From an uncultured Carnobacterium sp. (GTDB lineage: Bacteria; Bacillota; Bacilli; Lactobacillales; Aerococcaceae): a stretch of DNA of 38,665 nt. Shown here one piece after another: positions 24,656-32,787 of the stretch. Position 1 is the stretch's first letter. Every line of letters begins with the position of its first letter. The stretch lies in the NCBI GenBank assembly GCA_937976325.1, contig CALJSD010000141.1, positions 1 to 38,665 of the forward strand, read 5' to 3'. A model generated the notes under the pieces. It saw only the letters and a list, made by a program, of their open reading frames with translations, was not told where the DNA came from and ran no database searches. A program made the translations under genes and the position numbers.

Positions 24656-24846
24656 GGGACTACAGAAAAAGCCCTTTGGATTCTATAATAACAACAATAG
24701 CGACTAGTAACCGATGCGAATTAGATTCTCTTGAAAATTTATTTTCTAGAGAATCTTTGAGGCTCGGTAGGTGGGAGACCTTGACTCCCACCGGTACAGC
24801 TGTTGTCGTTATTATGAAGATATCCAAAGGGCTTGAATGTAGTCCC
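24656..24846. repeat. Structured inverted-repeat element, copy B (putative RNA)
   Basis: This 191-bp element shares architecture with copy A (3198-3386). Outer arms GGGACTACA (24656-24664) and TGTAGTCCC (24838-24846) flank a short internal loop and AAGCCCTTTGGAT (24669-24681) with ATCCAAAGGGCTT (24822-24834). A weaker inner stem follows (CTATAATAACAACAATAGC region with the segment before TATGAAGA). A hairpin at 24723-24757 again has a T-T mismatch after 9 bp and a TTTA loop, then the conserved TTTGAGGCT, then a hairpin GGTGGGAG/CTCCCACC (24770-24793). A small hairpin AGTCCCTACGGGACT (24841-24855) directly after it can compete for the outer 3' arm. Strand unknown; it begins 13 bases after the yjdM stop on minus. 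Confidence 0.75.
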
Positions 24847-24859
24847 TACGGGACTCCCA

Positions 24860-25189
24860 TTAAATCTTTTTAACAAACTCAGATTTAAGTTTCATTGCGC
24901 CGAATCCATCTATCTTACAATCGATATTATGATCGCCTTCCACGATGCGAATATTCTTCACACGTGTACCTTGCTTAATATCTTTTGGAGCGCCTTTTAC
25001 TTTCAAGTCTTTGATAACTGTTACAGTATCGCCATCTTGTAATTTATTTCCGTTCGCATCGATGGCTACTGGACCTTCTTCAACTTCTGAACCAGGTTCC
25101 CATTCATACGCACATTCTGGACATACTAATAATACGCCATCTTCGTATGTGTATTCTGAACCACATTTAGGGCAATTTGGTAATGACAT
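24860..25189 (-). CDS. yjdM: Zinc-ribbon protein YjdM (PhnA family)
   Basis: A 109-residue protein with an N-terminal zinc ribbon (CPKC at about 6-9 and CPEC at about 23-26) followed by the PhnA/YjdM domain: ANGNKLQDGDTVTVIKDLKV, QGTRVKNIRIVEGDHNIDCK and the end GFGAMKLKSEFVKK. Despite the PhnA name the family has no proven role in phosphonate use. It lies 31 bases after trhP2 and may be read from the same transcript. Start ATG at 25189 is behind GGAAAGAAG. Confidence 0.93.
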   Translation of the reverse strand: MSLPNCPKCGSEYTYEDGVLLVCPECAYEWEPGSEVEEGPVAIDANGNKLQDGDTVTVIKDLKVKGAPKDIKQGTRVKNIRIVEGDHNIDCKIDGFGAMKLKSEFVKKI

Positions 25190-25220
25190 CTTCTTTCCTT
25201 CTTTCTTTAAAAAATTCGTC

Positions 25221-26462
25221 TTAACGACGTTTACGAATCATATCTAAAGGTTTCACTGGCTCAGTTACTTTCATCTTGCAGATCATCATTGCGTGAGGAG
25301 CTGCTTCGATTTCTTCGCCATTTTCATCCCATAATTGTGTTAATTCTTCTTCGTGGTGACGCATTCCTGGTCCGTAGAACTCGATATGGTCTCCGACTTT
25401 GAAGTTATTACGTTGTTGCACGGTTGCCATTTGCGTTTCTGGATCATATTCAAGTACTTGTCCAACGAAAGCGTATTGAGGGATTTGACGTCGTGGGCCA
25501 AATAATTGTTCTTCTTCAGTTGGAATTTGGTAGTAGAAACCAGTTGCTAATTCACGTTGCGCTGCTTTCCATAACTCATCAATCCATTCTTGTTTACATA
25601 CATAGTTATCTGGATCTTCGCAGTATGAATCAACCGCTGCACGATAAACGTTAGAAACCGTTGAAACGTAGTGGATTGATTTCATACGACCTTCAATCTT
25701 CAAGCTATCTACACCAGCTTCAATTAAGTCTGGTAAGTTTTGAATCATTGCTAAGTCAACGGCACTCATTGAGAATTTCTCTTCGATGCCTTCTTCACCA
25801 GCACCAACCATATTCTTCTCGCCAGCAAACGGCATATCGAATAGGCCGTATTTCCAACGACAAGACTGCGCACATCCACCACGGTTAGCATCACGATGCA
25901 CCATATGGTTTGATAATACACAACGTCCTGAATAAGAAATACACATTGCTCCGTGGATAAAGGCTTCGATTTCTACATCCACTTTTTCTTGCATTTCTTT
26001 AATTTCGTCCATTGATACTTCACGCGCTAATACGACACGTTCTAATCCTTCGTCTTTCCAGAAGTTTAACGTTTCGTAGTTGGCTGCTGAAGATTGTGTT
26101 GATAAATGGATTGGCAATCCTGGTGCTTCTGACGCACAAATGTCCATTAAAGCCATGTCACTGATGATGGCTGCATCGATACCAATGTCACGAACCGTAC
26201 GGAAGAAATCTCCCGCACCTTTTTCGTCACCTTCGTGAGTCACCATGTTAGCGGCAATATATACTTTTGCGTTATGTGCATGGGCAAAATCAACGGCTTC
26301 TTTCATTTCTGCAAAGTCGAAGTTCCCTGCACGGCTACGAAGTCCGTACGCTTCCCCACCAAGGAAAACCGCGTCTGCTCCGTAAAGAATAGCTGTTTTT
26401 AATTTTTCAAGAGTACCCGCTGGAGCAAGTACTTCAGGTTTTTTCAATATCTTTCTTCCCAT
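25221..26462 (-). CDS. trhP2: Peptidase U32-family tRNA hydroxylation protein, TrhP2 (YrrO)
   Basis: A 413-residue protein. The start PEVLAPAGTLEKLKTAILYG and the U32 signature region EAFIHGAMCISYSGRCVLSN followed by RDANRGGCAQSCRWKY (with the Cys ligands) are clear, and the C-terminal OB-like part includes FVGQVLEYDPE and VGDHIEFYGPG. In Bacillus subtilis the YrrN-YrrO pair (TrhP1/TrhP2) makes 5-hydroxyuridine at position 34 of tRNA, using prephenate. The two genes are adjacent here, 11 bases apart, as in Bacillus. I infer the same role; the catalytic mechanism is not shown by sequence. Confidence 0.9.
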   Translation of the reverse strand: MGRKILKKPEVLAPAGTLEKLKTAILYGADAVFLGGEAYGLRSRAGNFDFAEMKEAVDFAHAHNAKVYIAANMVTHEGDEKGAGDFFRTVRDIGIDAAIISDMALMDICASEAPGLPIHLSTQSSAANYETLNFWKDEGLERVVLAREVSMDEIKEMQEKVDVEIEAFIHGAMCISYSGRCVLSNHMVHRDANRGGCAQSCRWKYGLFDMPFAGEKNMVGAGEEGIEEKFSMSAVDLAMIQNLPDLIEAGVDSLKIEGRMKSIHYVSTVSNVYRAAVDSYCEDPDNYVCKQEWIDELWKAAQRELATGFYYQIPTEEEQLFGPRRQIPQYAFVGQVLEYDPETQMATVQQRNNFKVGDHIEFYGPGMRHHEEELTQLWDENGEEIEAAPHAMMICKMKVTEPVKPLDMIRKRR

Positions 26463-26473
26463 TTGACTCTCTC

Positions 26474-27394
26474 CTATTTCACATCTTCTGGATTTAATAA
26501 GTAAAATCCTGCTTCAAGGCCACGAACTTTTGGATGGTGTGCGCGCACTTGTAATTCAAGACTAGCGCTCTTCTCAGGAGTCCATGTACCGGCTTCGATT
26601 TCATTACGAGCATTAACGAATAATTTCGCAACTTCCACGAAATCTTGACCTGGAGCAAGAACTCCGTCTAATTTCCATTGTGGAATGCCCATTTCTGTTA
26701 GTTCTAACAAATATGGTGCAAGAGACACGTCGTTGTTTGCGAAAATATGCGTTCCGTTAATATCTTCGTAGATTGAATAGTGAGAATCTTCATCGGCAGG
26801 TTCTGATACGAATAAACCGCGACGTTTTTCAACAGATTCTTTTTTCTCAATATAGTTAAAGTAGTTATTTAACAGTGGGCGTTTTGAATGATGGATACAA
26901 GTTGCTCCGTACACTAAAACTTCGATTGGAATTTCTACACCTGCTGCCAAGATTTTCATTTCTTCACGAGGAATTTCACGCGCAATTACCGCACCAACGG
27001 CACCACGTTTTCCCCAGAAGTTGATTTGACGACTACTTGTTACTAAAACCGCTGCATCATAACGGTACGGAATTGAGTACTCAGGGTTCTTCATAATTTG
27101 AACCACACCTGGGTCTCCTACCGCGATGTTATCGACACCGATTTCCTTTAAAAATTTCAAATACTCAGGTACGAGCGCAATTCCTTCATTATGGAAAATC
27201 GCGTTTACAGCAACGCTTGCTTTCTTTCCATATTGGTGCGCCAATTCCGTTAATTCTTTTTGTTCCTCACGTGTAAACGACATTGGAAGGCGAAGTCCAA
27301 ATTGGTCTTCCCCAAAATAAATCGTGTCCACGCCCGCTTCAAGCAAGTCTTTTGCTTGTTGGATGGATTCAACTGTTGCAATCAGCTCTATCAT
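26474..27394 (-). CDS. trhP1: Peptidase U32-family tRNA hydroxylation protein, TrhP1 (YrrN)
   Basis: A 306-residue U32-family partner. It opens with IELIATVESIQQAKDLLEAG, holds the TIM-barrel-like core (VAVNAIFHNEGIALVPEYLK, IAVGDPGVVQIMKN) and the segment EVLVYGATCIHHSKRPLLNN, which replaces the longer Cys-rich signature of TrhP2. It is the first gene of the pair; its ATG at 27394 follows AAGGGGGCC. A second tRNA-hydroxylating route (TrhO) cannot be judged from this window. Confidence 0.88.
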   Translation of the reverse strand: MIELIATVESIQQAKDLLEAGVDTIYFGEDQFGLRLPMSFTREEQKELTELAHQYGKKASVAVNAIFHNEGIALVPEYLKFLKEIGVDNIAVGDPGVVQIMKNPEYSIPYRYDAAVLVTSSRQINFWGKRGAVGAVIAREIPREEMKILAAGVEIPIEVLVYGATCIHHSKRPLLNNYFNYIEKKESVEKRRGLFVSEPADEDSHYSIYEDINGTHIFANNDVSLAPYLLELTEMGIPQWKLDGVLAPGQDFVEVAKLFVNARNEIEAGTWTPEKSASLELQVRAHHPKVRGLEAGFYLLNPEDVK

Positions 27395-27477
27395 CCAAAG
27401 GCCCCCTTTGTTTCTATTAAATTTATACTCATCTAGAGTATCATAAAACGGCTCATTTTTCTAATGTTGTATAGAAA

Positions 27478-27519
27478 AATAAACAATCCACCCTACCGAC
27501 ATCATAGGATGGATTGTTG
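27478..27519 (-). terminator. Rho-independent terminator of the MurNAc operon
   Basis: AACAATCCATCCTA pairs with TAGGGTGGATTGTT (minus orientation) as a 14-bp stem with one G-T pair and a 9-base loop, followed by TATTTTT. It lies 4 bases after the mupG stop. Confidence 0.92.
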
Positions 27520-27523
27520 TTTG

Positions 27524-28555
27524 TTATTTGACTTCTATTTGAATGCCAAATCCTTCTGGTAAAGCAGTAAATACTGCAATCTCAGATGGAAGTAAGTGCC
27601 CGATAACGTTTTGTCGCGTATCTTGTGGCAACTCAACTTTAGCAATTTCGATTTCGCCTTGGTAACGACCGTACTGGCTATTTGCTTGATTGATTTCTCC
27701 AACGGTGCGGGTTGTTGTAGAGACCTCTCCACCAAGTAATGCCCAGCCGCGAGTACCGAGTACGCGGTATACAAAATCACTAGCATCGATACGGTCACGA
27801 AGCACTTTACCTGTTAATTCCACGGGTGCTTCTGCCTTCAACGACACGAATCCTTCTTGGAATTCCTTCATGACTTTTTGCGTAGAGGCGTTAATAAATG
27901 TATCTCCCACTAAAATCATATCCGTATGCGCCTTAATCAATTCGCAAATCGCCAATCGCGTATCCAACGTACGATGCGTTTCCACTGTTGGCAATCCTTC
28001 ATGAAGCGGTCCTCTTAAAGGTTCATCCCCTGGAATAAACGCCAGTACTTTTACACCAAGCGCATGCAATTTTTCATTAATCGCAGTGAATTTTTCAAGC
28101 GAAATACCTGAATACACTTTTGGATAATAGTTATGACAGGCAATAATCTTTTTAGAAAATCCGAGTCGTTCCAATAATTGATATTCACGATTTGTAAACG
28201 TCGACGCATTCACAACAAGCGTAAACGCCTTTCCGCAACGTTCGATAAACGCTTCGTCCCCAAACTCGTCCAGACGTAAGTACGATAGCCCTGCATTTTT
28301 CAGAGCCGCAATATTTTCTTTGGTAAGATCTTTATGGGCGATGTCTGGAATTAAATCCACCTCGTATGAACGAGCGAGTTCCACAAGACGTGTCATATCC
28401 GAAATCTCCAGCGGATGTTCTGGCAACTGAAAAGAAGTAAAAGCCACGGTTTGACGCGCGGCTTTCATTTCTTCTAATACTTGTGTAACGACTTGTTCAC
28501 CAAGATTGATATAGATGGAGCGCCCAAAAGAAATGTTTGCTCTATTTGTTTCCAT
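27524..28555 (-). CDS. mupG: 6-phospho-N-acetylmuramidase MupG (DUF871)
   Basis: A 343-residue DUF871 protein. The start reads METNRANISFGRSIYINLGE; the TIM barrel (about 1-235) contains VAFTSFQLPE, DIAHKDLT and LGVKVLAFIPGDEPLRGP, and the C-terminal cyclophilin-like domain contains LRDRIDASDFVYRVLGTRGW and IGHLLPSEIAVFTALPEGFG. MupG cleaves MurNAc-6-phosphate-containing disaccharide after uptake by MurP. Start is ATG at 28555, overlapping the murP stop by 14 bases; an earlier ATG at 28579 lies inside the murP coding region. A complete MupG-MurP-MurQ set lets the cell recycle MurNAc from its own wall. Confidence 0.9.
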   Translation of the reverse strand: METNRANISFGRSIYINLGEQVVTQVLEEMKAARQTVAFTSFQLPEHPLEISDMTRLVELARSYEVDLIPDIAHKDLTKENIAALKNAGLSYLRLDEFGDEAFIERCGKAFTLVVNASTFTNREYQLLERLGFSKKIIACHNYYPKVYSGISLEKFTAINEKLHALGVKVLAFIPGDEPLRGPLHEGLPTVETHRTLDTRLAICELIKAHTDMILVGDTFINASTQKVMKEFQEGFVSLKAEAPVELTGKVLRDRIDASDFVYRVLGTRGWALLGGEVSTTTRTVGEINQANSQYGRYQGEIEIAKVELPQDTRQNVIGHLLPSEIAVFTALPEGFGIQIEVK

Positions 28556-29969
28556 ATACTTCGTTAATACGATCTTCATCTACACCAAAGAACCATGTGA
28601 TGACAAATCCACCGATGTAAGCTCCGACCATTGCAGTTAAGAAGAGTACTTGAGTTCCTGGTACCATGATTAAAGCACCGAATAACCCAGAAACCCCTTG
28701 AGATACAGTACCTAAGTGGAATAGAACTGCTAACATACCACCGAAACCAGAACCTAAGCAGGCTGTTAAGAATGGTTTACCTAAAGGAAGTGTTACAGCG
28801 TACATCATTGGTTCCCCGATACCTAAGATACCAACTGGTAATGAGTCTCTTGTTAATTGTTTTAATTTTTTGTTCTTAGTCTTCAAGTATAATGCTAAAC
28901 CGGCACCTACTTGTCCACCACCAGCCATCATTAAGATTGGCAATAGGTAGTTGATACCTTGACTTGGTCCGTTTGGATCGTTTAATAGAACGTGGATTGG
29001 AGTTAACGCTTGGTGTAAACCAACAGATACGATTGGTAAGAATCCAGCAGCTAAGATGTAACCACCAAAGATACCTAATTGTTCATATACGAAGTTTAAT
29101 ACAACGTAAATACCTTGAGTTAAAGCAGCACCAGCAGGTTGGATGATTAATACTGATAAGAATGCACCAACGATTAATGTTAATAATGGTGTTAAGAATG
29201 TCTTCAACATTGATGGGATTACTTTATCAATAGCGCGTTCTAAGTAAGCCACTACAATCCCCATCATTAATGCAGCTAATAGACCACCAGCACCTGGGTT
29301 GAACGCTTTACCAGTAAATGGCATCAACACTTGACCAGCGTCTGTTTTTAATAGAAGTGGCATTGTAGTAACACCAAGAGACATACTTCCGGCGATTGCC
29401 CCAAGAATAGGAGTTCCTTTGAACTCACGAGCGGCATTGTACCCTACATATAAAGGTAAGAAGGTAAATAGACCCCAACCCATTGTACGGATTGCTTGGT
29501 ACCACCATTCAAAGTTATACGCATTTTGTGTAGATACGTTAATAACGTTTGAAATACCGTTAATTAAACCCGCAGCGATAATCCCTGGTAATAATGGTAC
29601 GAAAATGTTAGCGATATGTTCCAAGAAGCGTTGAACAGGGCCTCTATGTTTTGCTTTATTTTCTTTTTTGTTTTGTTTTGCTAAATCAGCTGCGTCTACT
29701 TCATCTACGCTACCTAATTCAATTCCTGTTAATTCAGAAAATTCGCGACCTACTTCAGTCACTTTACCAGGTCCTAAAACGATTTGAACACCTTGTTCAC
29801 GTTCTACAACCCCTAATACTGAATCTACATCTTTTAATCCAGCCACATCCACTTTAGATGTATCTGCTACTGTCAGACGTAAGCGAGTCATACATGTAGC
29901 GTTGCTGACTACATTTTCCTTCTGTCCGACTTTATTTAAAATTTCACTTGCTACTTTCTTTGCATCCAT
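28542..29969 (-). CDS. murP: PTS MurNAc transporter, EIIBC component
   Basis: A 475-residue fused EIIBC. The EIIB domain (about 1-90) has the phosphorylated Cys26 in NATCMTRLRL; a charged linker (about 95-110) leads to a glucose-family EIIC domain with about ten helices, including FVPLLPGIIAAGLINGISNV and the substrate motif GIGEPMMYAVTLPLGKP. No EIIA domain is present, as is usual for MurP, so a shared EIIA from elsewhere must supply the phosphate. It brings MurNAc, or MurNAc-GlcNAc, into the cell as the 6-phosphate. It begins 4 bases after murQ. Confidence 0.92.
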   Translation of the reverse strand: MDAKKVASEILNKVGQKENVVSNATCMTRLRLTVADTSKVDVAGLKDVDSVLGVVEREQGVQIVLGPGKVTEVGREFSELTGIELGSVDEVDAADLAKQNKKENKAKHRGPVQRFLEHIANIFVPLLPGIIAAGLINGISNVINVSTQNAYNFEWWYQAIRTMGWGLFTFLPLYVGYNAAREFKGTPILGAIAGSMSLGVTTMPLLLKTDAGQVLMPFTGKAFNPGAGGLLAALMMGIVVAYLERAIDKVIPSMLKTFLTPLLTLIVGAFLSVLIIQPAGAALTQGIYVVLNFVYEQLGIFGGYILAAGFLPIVSVGLHQALTPIHVLLNDPNGPSQGINYLLPILMMAGGGQVGAGLALYLKTKNKKLKQLTRDSLPVGILGIGEPMMYAVTLPLGKPFLTACLGSGFGGMLAVLFHLGTVSQGVSGLFGALIMVPGTQVLFLTAMVGAYIGGFVITWFFGVDEDRINEVYGNK

Positions 29970-29973
29970 TTTA

Positions 29974-30879
29974 TTAAGCCTCCTTATTTTTCATTGCCTT
30001 TACGATATTCATTTGATTTTCCTGAAGCAGTCTTTCTGCTTCTTGTGCCGAAATATGATGTATTTGAGAGATAATAGCGACTTTTAAATCAAAATCATTT
30101 TCCTCAAGAACACGTCTTGCGTCTTCTGGAGAAAGATCGGTAATCTTCGCAAGAATATTGGTTGCTCGTTGTTTCAACTTTTGATTCGTTGGTTGAACAT
30201 CGACCATATATCCTTTGAAGATTTTTCCTACTTGAATCATCGCAGTCGTCGTAATCATATTGAGAATGATTTTTTGTGCCGTTCCTGCTTTCATTCGCGT
30301 AGAACCTGTAACCACTTCTGGGCCAGTAATCGCTTCGATACCAACTGAAGCGACTTGAGAGATTAAAGCGTTCGGAGAATTGGAAATCGCACCTGTGAAA
30401 CATCCAACCTGGTTCGCATAGGCAAGCCCTGCTGCGACATACGGTGTACGTCCACTCGCACTAATTCCGATGACTACATCCTCTTTGACAAGATTCAAGT
30501 CTCTTAACTGCCTCTCGGCTAAGGTTTCGTCGTCTTCGGCACCTTCTATAGCGTTACGAAGAGCATAATCTCCACCCGCAATGATTCCCACTACCATCTC
30601 CGGTGATACACCGAATGTTGGAGGGCATTCACTTGCGTCTAGAACACCAAGTCGACCAGAAGTTCCCGCGCCCAAATAAATCAATCGGCCTCCTTTCTCG
30701 AATGCTTGTACAACGCCTGCTGTAACTTTTTCAATTTCTGGAATGCACTGTTCAATCGCATCGGTGATTTTTCTATTTTCGTCATTCATATAACGTAAAA
30801 TCTCACCAATTAACTGTGTTTCAATATCCTTACTTCTGTCATTGACTTGCTCTGTCATTAATTTTGAAATATCATCCAT
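29974..30879 (-). CDS. murQ: N-acetylmuramic acid 6-phosphate etherase
   Basis: A 301-residue SIS-domain enzyme with clear MurQ motifs: LIYLGAGTSGRLGVLDASEC followed by PPTFGV, AGGDYALRNAIEGAEDDE, VVIGISASGRTPYVAAGLAY and EVVTGSTRMKAGTAQKIILN, which includes catalytic and sugar-phosphate contacts. It cleaves the lactyl ether of MurNAc-6P to GlcNAc-6P and lactate. I chose the ATG at 30879 because GGAGGTGG lies just upstream; a GTG three codons earlier overlaps that site. First gene of the murQ-murP-mupG operon, divergent from murR. Confidence 0.96.
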   Translation of the reverse strand: MDDISKLMTEQVNDRSKDIETQLIGEILRYMNDENRKITDAIEQCIPEIEKVTAGVVQAFEKGGRLIYLGAGTSGRLGVLDASECPPTFGVSPEMVVGIIAGGDYALRNAIEGAEDDETLAERQLRDLNLVKEDVVIGISASGRTPYVAAGLAYANQVGCFTGAISNSPNALISQVASVGIEAITGPEVVTGSTRMKAGTAQKIILNMITTTAMIQVGKIFKGYMVDVQPTNQKLKQRATNILAKITDLSPEDARRVLEENDFDLKVAIISQIHHISAQEAERLLQENQMNIVKAMKNKEA

Positions 30880-30917
30880 TTTCTCCACCTCCTCTTAAAA
30901 ATTCCACTAAAATTCAT

Positions 30918-30988
30918 AATGAAATCGTTTTTCTTAAAACCATTATACAGCGTTGTAAATTTTATTTCAATACTGTATAATGAAATCG
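30918..30988. promoter_or_regulatory. Divergent murQ/murR promoters with paired operator-like repeats
   Basis: Minus (murQ): TTGAAA at 30965-30970, 17-base spacer, TATAAT at 30942-30947. Plus (murR): TTGTAA at 30953-30958, 17-base spacer, TATAAT at 30976-30981. The two promoters interleave. The sequence TAATGAAATCG is present twice in direct orientation, at 30918-30928 and 30978-30988, exactly 60 bases apart. One copy lies after the murQ -10 and the other overlaps the murR -10, so they are good candidates for sites of the RpiR-type regulator. Confidence 0.8.
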
Positions 30989-31020
30989 GAAACATTATTT
31001 CTCAAAAAGGTAGGGATTCC

Positions 31021-31824
31021 ATGAAAAAGTTTTTAACAGCCACAGATAAAAAAATTGAAGAATTCATTGCAAAACACTCTGATATCGTGCTTTCTTCAAG
31101 CATCCATGTATTAGCAGATGAAATTGGGGTATCGTCTTCTTCTATTAGTAAATATATTAAAAAAATTGGGTTCCGTTCTTATTCTCGATTCAAAGTGAAC
31201 TTAGCACAACAAAATTCACAATCCATCGACGAACAAATCGACAAAGATGACTCAATTAAAACGATTCAATCCAAATTAATTAAGACGGTTACTCGTTCCT
31301 ATGAAATGACCGTTGAACTCATTGACGATGATACGCTCGACCGCGTCATTGACTTACTAAAGAACGCCAACAGAATCTATACTTTCGGGGTCGGCGCTTC
31401 TGGATTAGTCTGCAGCGACATTTACTTTAAACTCAGCCGTATCGGTAAAAATATCGTGTATCACACAGATTCACATATCCAACTCGCTAGTTTGAGTAGT
31501 GCTACAGAAAAAGATCTAGTCATTGGTGTCAGCTACTCTGCTAATACTAGAGAAGTCACTGCTGCGTTTGATATCGCCAAGAAACGTGGCATTCCAACGG
31601 TATCCATTACCGCACAAGGAAACAACAATCTAGATAGTCTCAGCACCTATTGCCTCAAAGTTCCTCGCCATGAAAAATCGATTCGTTCGGCAGCCATTAC
31701 CAGCCGTAACGACTCACTATTCTTGGTCGACTTACTCTACTTAGGTCTTCTTCAAAAAGATGAAAGCCGCGAAAACGATATTTTAGAAAGCAGCTACAAG
31801 TTGACGCATGAATTGAGAAAATAA
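31021..31824 (+). CDS. murR: RpiR-family transcriptional regulator (MurR-like)
   Basis: A 267-residue regulator. Residues 1-75 form the RpiR helix-turn-helix (HSDIVLSSSIHVLADEIGVS, SSSISKYIKKIGFRSYSRFK). Residues of about 115-250 form an SIS sugar-phosphate-binding domain (IYTFGVGASGLVCSDIYFKL, IGVSYSANTREVTAAFDIAK). The location, divergent from murQ with shared promoter region, suggests it controls MurNAc use and senses MurNAc-6P. I chose ATG at 31021 behind AGGTAGGG; an in-frame start at 30919 would lie upstream of the promoter. Confidence 0.9.
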   Translation: MKKFLTATDKKIEEFIAKHSDIVLSSSIHVLADEIGVSSSSISKYIKKIGFRSYSRFKVNLAQQNSQSIDEQIDKDDSIKTIQSKLIKTVTRSYEMTVELIDDDTLDRVIDLLKNANRIYTFGVGASGLVCSDIYFKLSRIGKNIVYHTDSHIQLASLSSATEKDLVIGVSYSANTREVTAAFDIAKKRGIPTVSITAQGNNNLDSLSTYCLKVPRHEKSIRSAAITSRNDSLFLVDLLYLGLLQKDESRENDILESSYKLTHELRK

Positions 31825-31835
31825 ACGCTTATAAT

Positions 31836-31876
31836 CAAAAAAACTCGAAGCAAATTTTGCTTCGAGTTTTATTTTT
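31836..31876. terminator. Bidirectional terminator between murR and the esterase
   Basis: AAACTCGAAGCAAA (31841-31854) pairs with TTTGCTTCGAGTTT (31856-31869) and is flanked by an A-run on the left and a T-run on the right, so it works on both strands. The esterase stop codon lies inside it. Confidence 0.92.
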
Positions 31877-32762
31877 CCACGATTTGTTTAACAAACTCCA
31901 ACTGGTCTGCGTTGCACTCTTGCCCCACTTTATTTTTCAGATTCAAATGGAAGACATGTCCTTGTGGTTTCTTTTTCTCCCCATATTCCTTAAAGACAAC
32001 TTCTACATCCTTCTTCTCCAACACTTCCTTCAGGTGATACGAATGCTTCCGTAAGAAGTCCCCATTACTCGTTGTCAGATGAACTGGTGGAAAGTCTGAA
32101 GTGATAAATTGCGCTGGGCTCATTTGCTTCACGGCTTCAACGGTCGGTTTTTCGCCAAGTAAATCTGTAAGAAACGGTGTCAACGCGCGTCCTTGTTTCT
32201 TCCACTCCACTTCCATATCAAATACGCCACAGTTTAACAGCAAGCCTTTTGGAATAAACCTTTCATCTACTTTAATCCCAGGAAAACTGTTCGCATAGGC
32301 TTCATTCAACTGAACAGCCGTATACGCCGTCGCTAAATGCGCTCCTGCAGAATCTCCCACAAAAAACAGATTCGAGACATCCAAACCATAATCTTCTGCA
32401 TGGTCTACAACCCACTCTACCATAGCCCCGACATCTTCTAAAGGAACGGGGAAAGTGTGCTTTGGCGCAAGTCGGTAGCTAGCGTTCACCACCGCAAACC
32501 CTTGAGTAGCTAAATACATACAATAGGGAGCGTATACCTTCTTATCGCCGTATACCCAAGCGCCACCATGAATATTAAGCAGCACTGGCAATTTGCCTTC
32601 CGTGTCTTTTGGACGATAGAGGTCCAGCAGATGCCACTTATCACAGGATCCATAAGGTACATTTTCAACAGCTTCGACATTGGTCGGCGGAACCCAACCC
32701 AAGTCTCGTTTTAAGTCCCCGATGGTAAATAACGTACGGACAATATGACTCGTAAATGACAT
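31869..32762 (-). CDS. Alpha/beta hydrolase, HSL-type esterase
   Basis: A 297-residue hydrolase. The oxyanion-hole motif HGGAW (NIHGGAWVYGDKKVYAPY) and the nucleophile elbow GDSAGAH (Ser of the catalytic triad) place it in the hormone-sensitive-lipase-like group. The Asp/His region near the C-terminus is less clear (VHLTTSNGDFL for the Asp, HVFHLNL for the His). Likely an intracellular carboxylesterase for short acyl esters. The next gene upstream, 25 bases away, is another alpha/beta hydrolase, so the two are probably co-transcribed. The 3' end lies within the shared terminator. Confidence 0.88.
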   Translation of the reverse strand: MSFTSHIVRTLFTIGDLKRDLGWVPPTNVEAVENVPYGSCDKWHLLDLYRPKDTEGKLPVLLNIHGGAWVYGDKKVYAPYCMYLATQGFAVVNASYRLAPKHTFPVPLEDVGAMVEWVVDHAEDYGLDVSNLFFVGDSAGAHLATAYTAVQLNEAYANSFPGIKVDERFIPKGLLLNCGVFDMEVEWKKQGRALTPFLTDLLGEKPTVEAVKQMSPAQFITSDFPPVHLTTSNGDFLRKHSYHLKEVLEKKDVEVVFKEYGEKKKPQGHVFHLNLKNKVGQECNADQLEFVKQIVEK

Positions 32763-32787
32763 TGCTAAACCTCCTTTCCTTTGAACG

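Noticed and set aside
27425..27441. Small inverted repeat ATACTC-N5-GAGTAT upstream of trhP1
   Set aside because: Only 6-bp arms in AT-rich DNA and no convincing promoter around it; could be chance.
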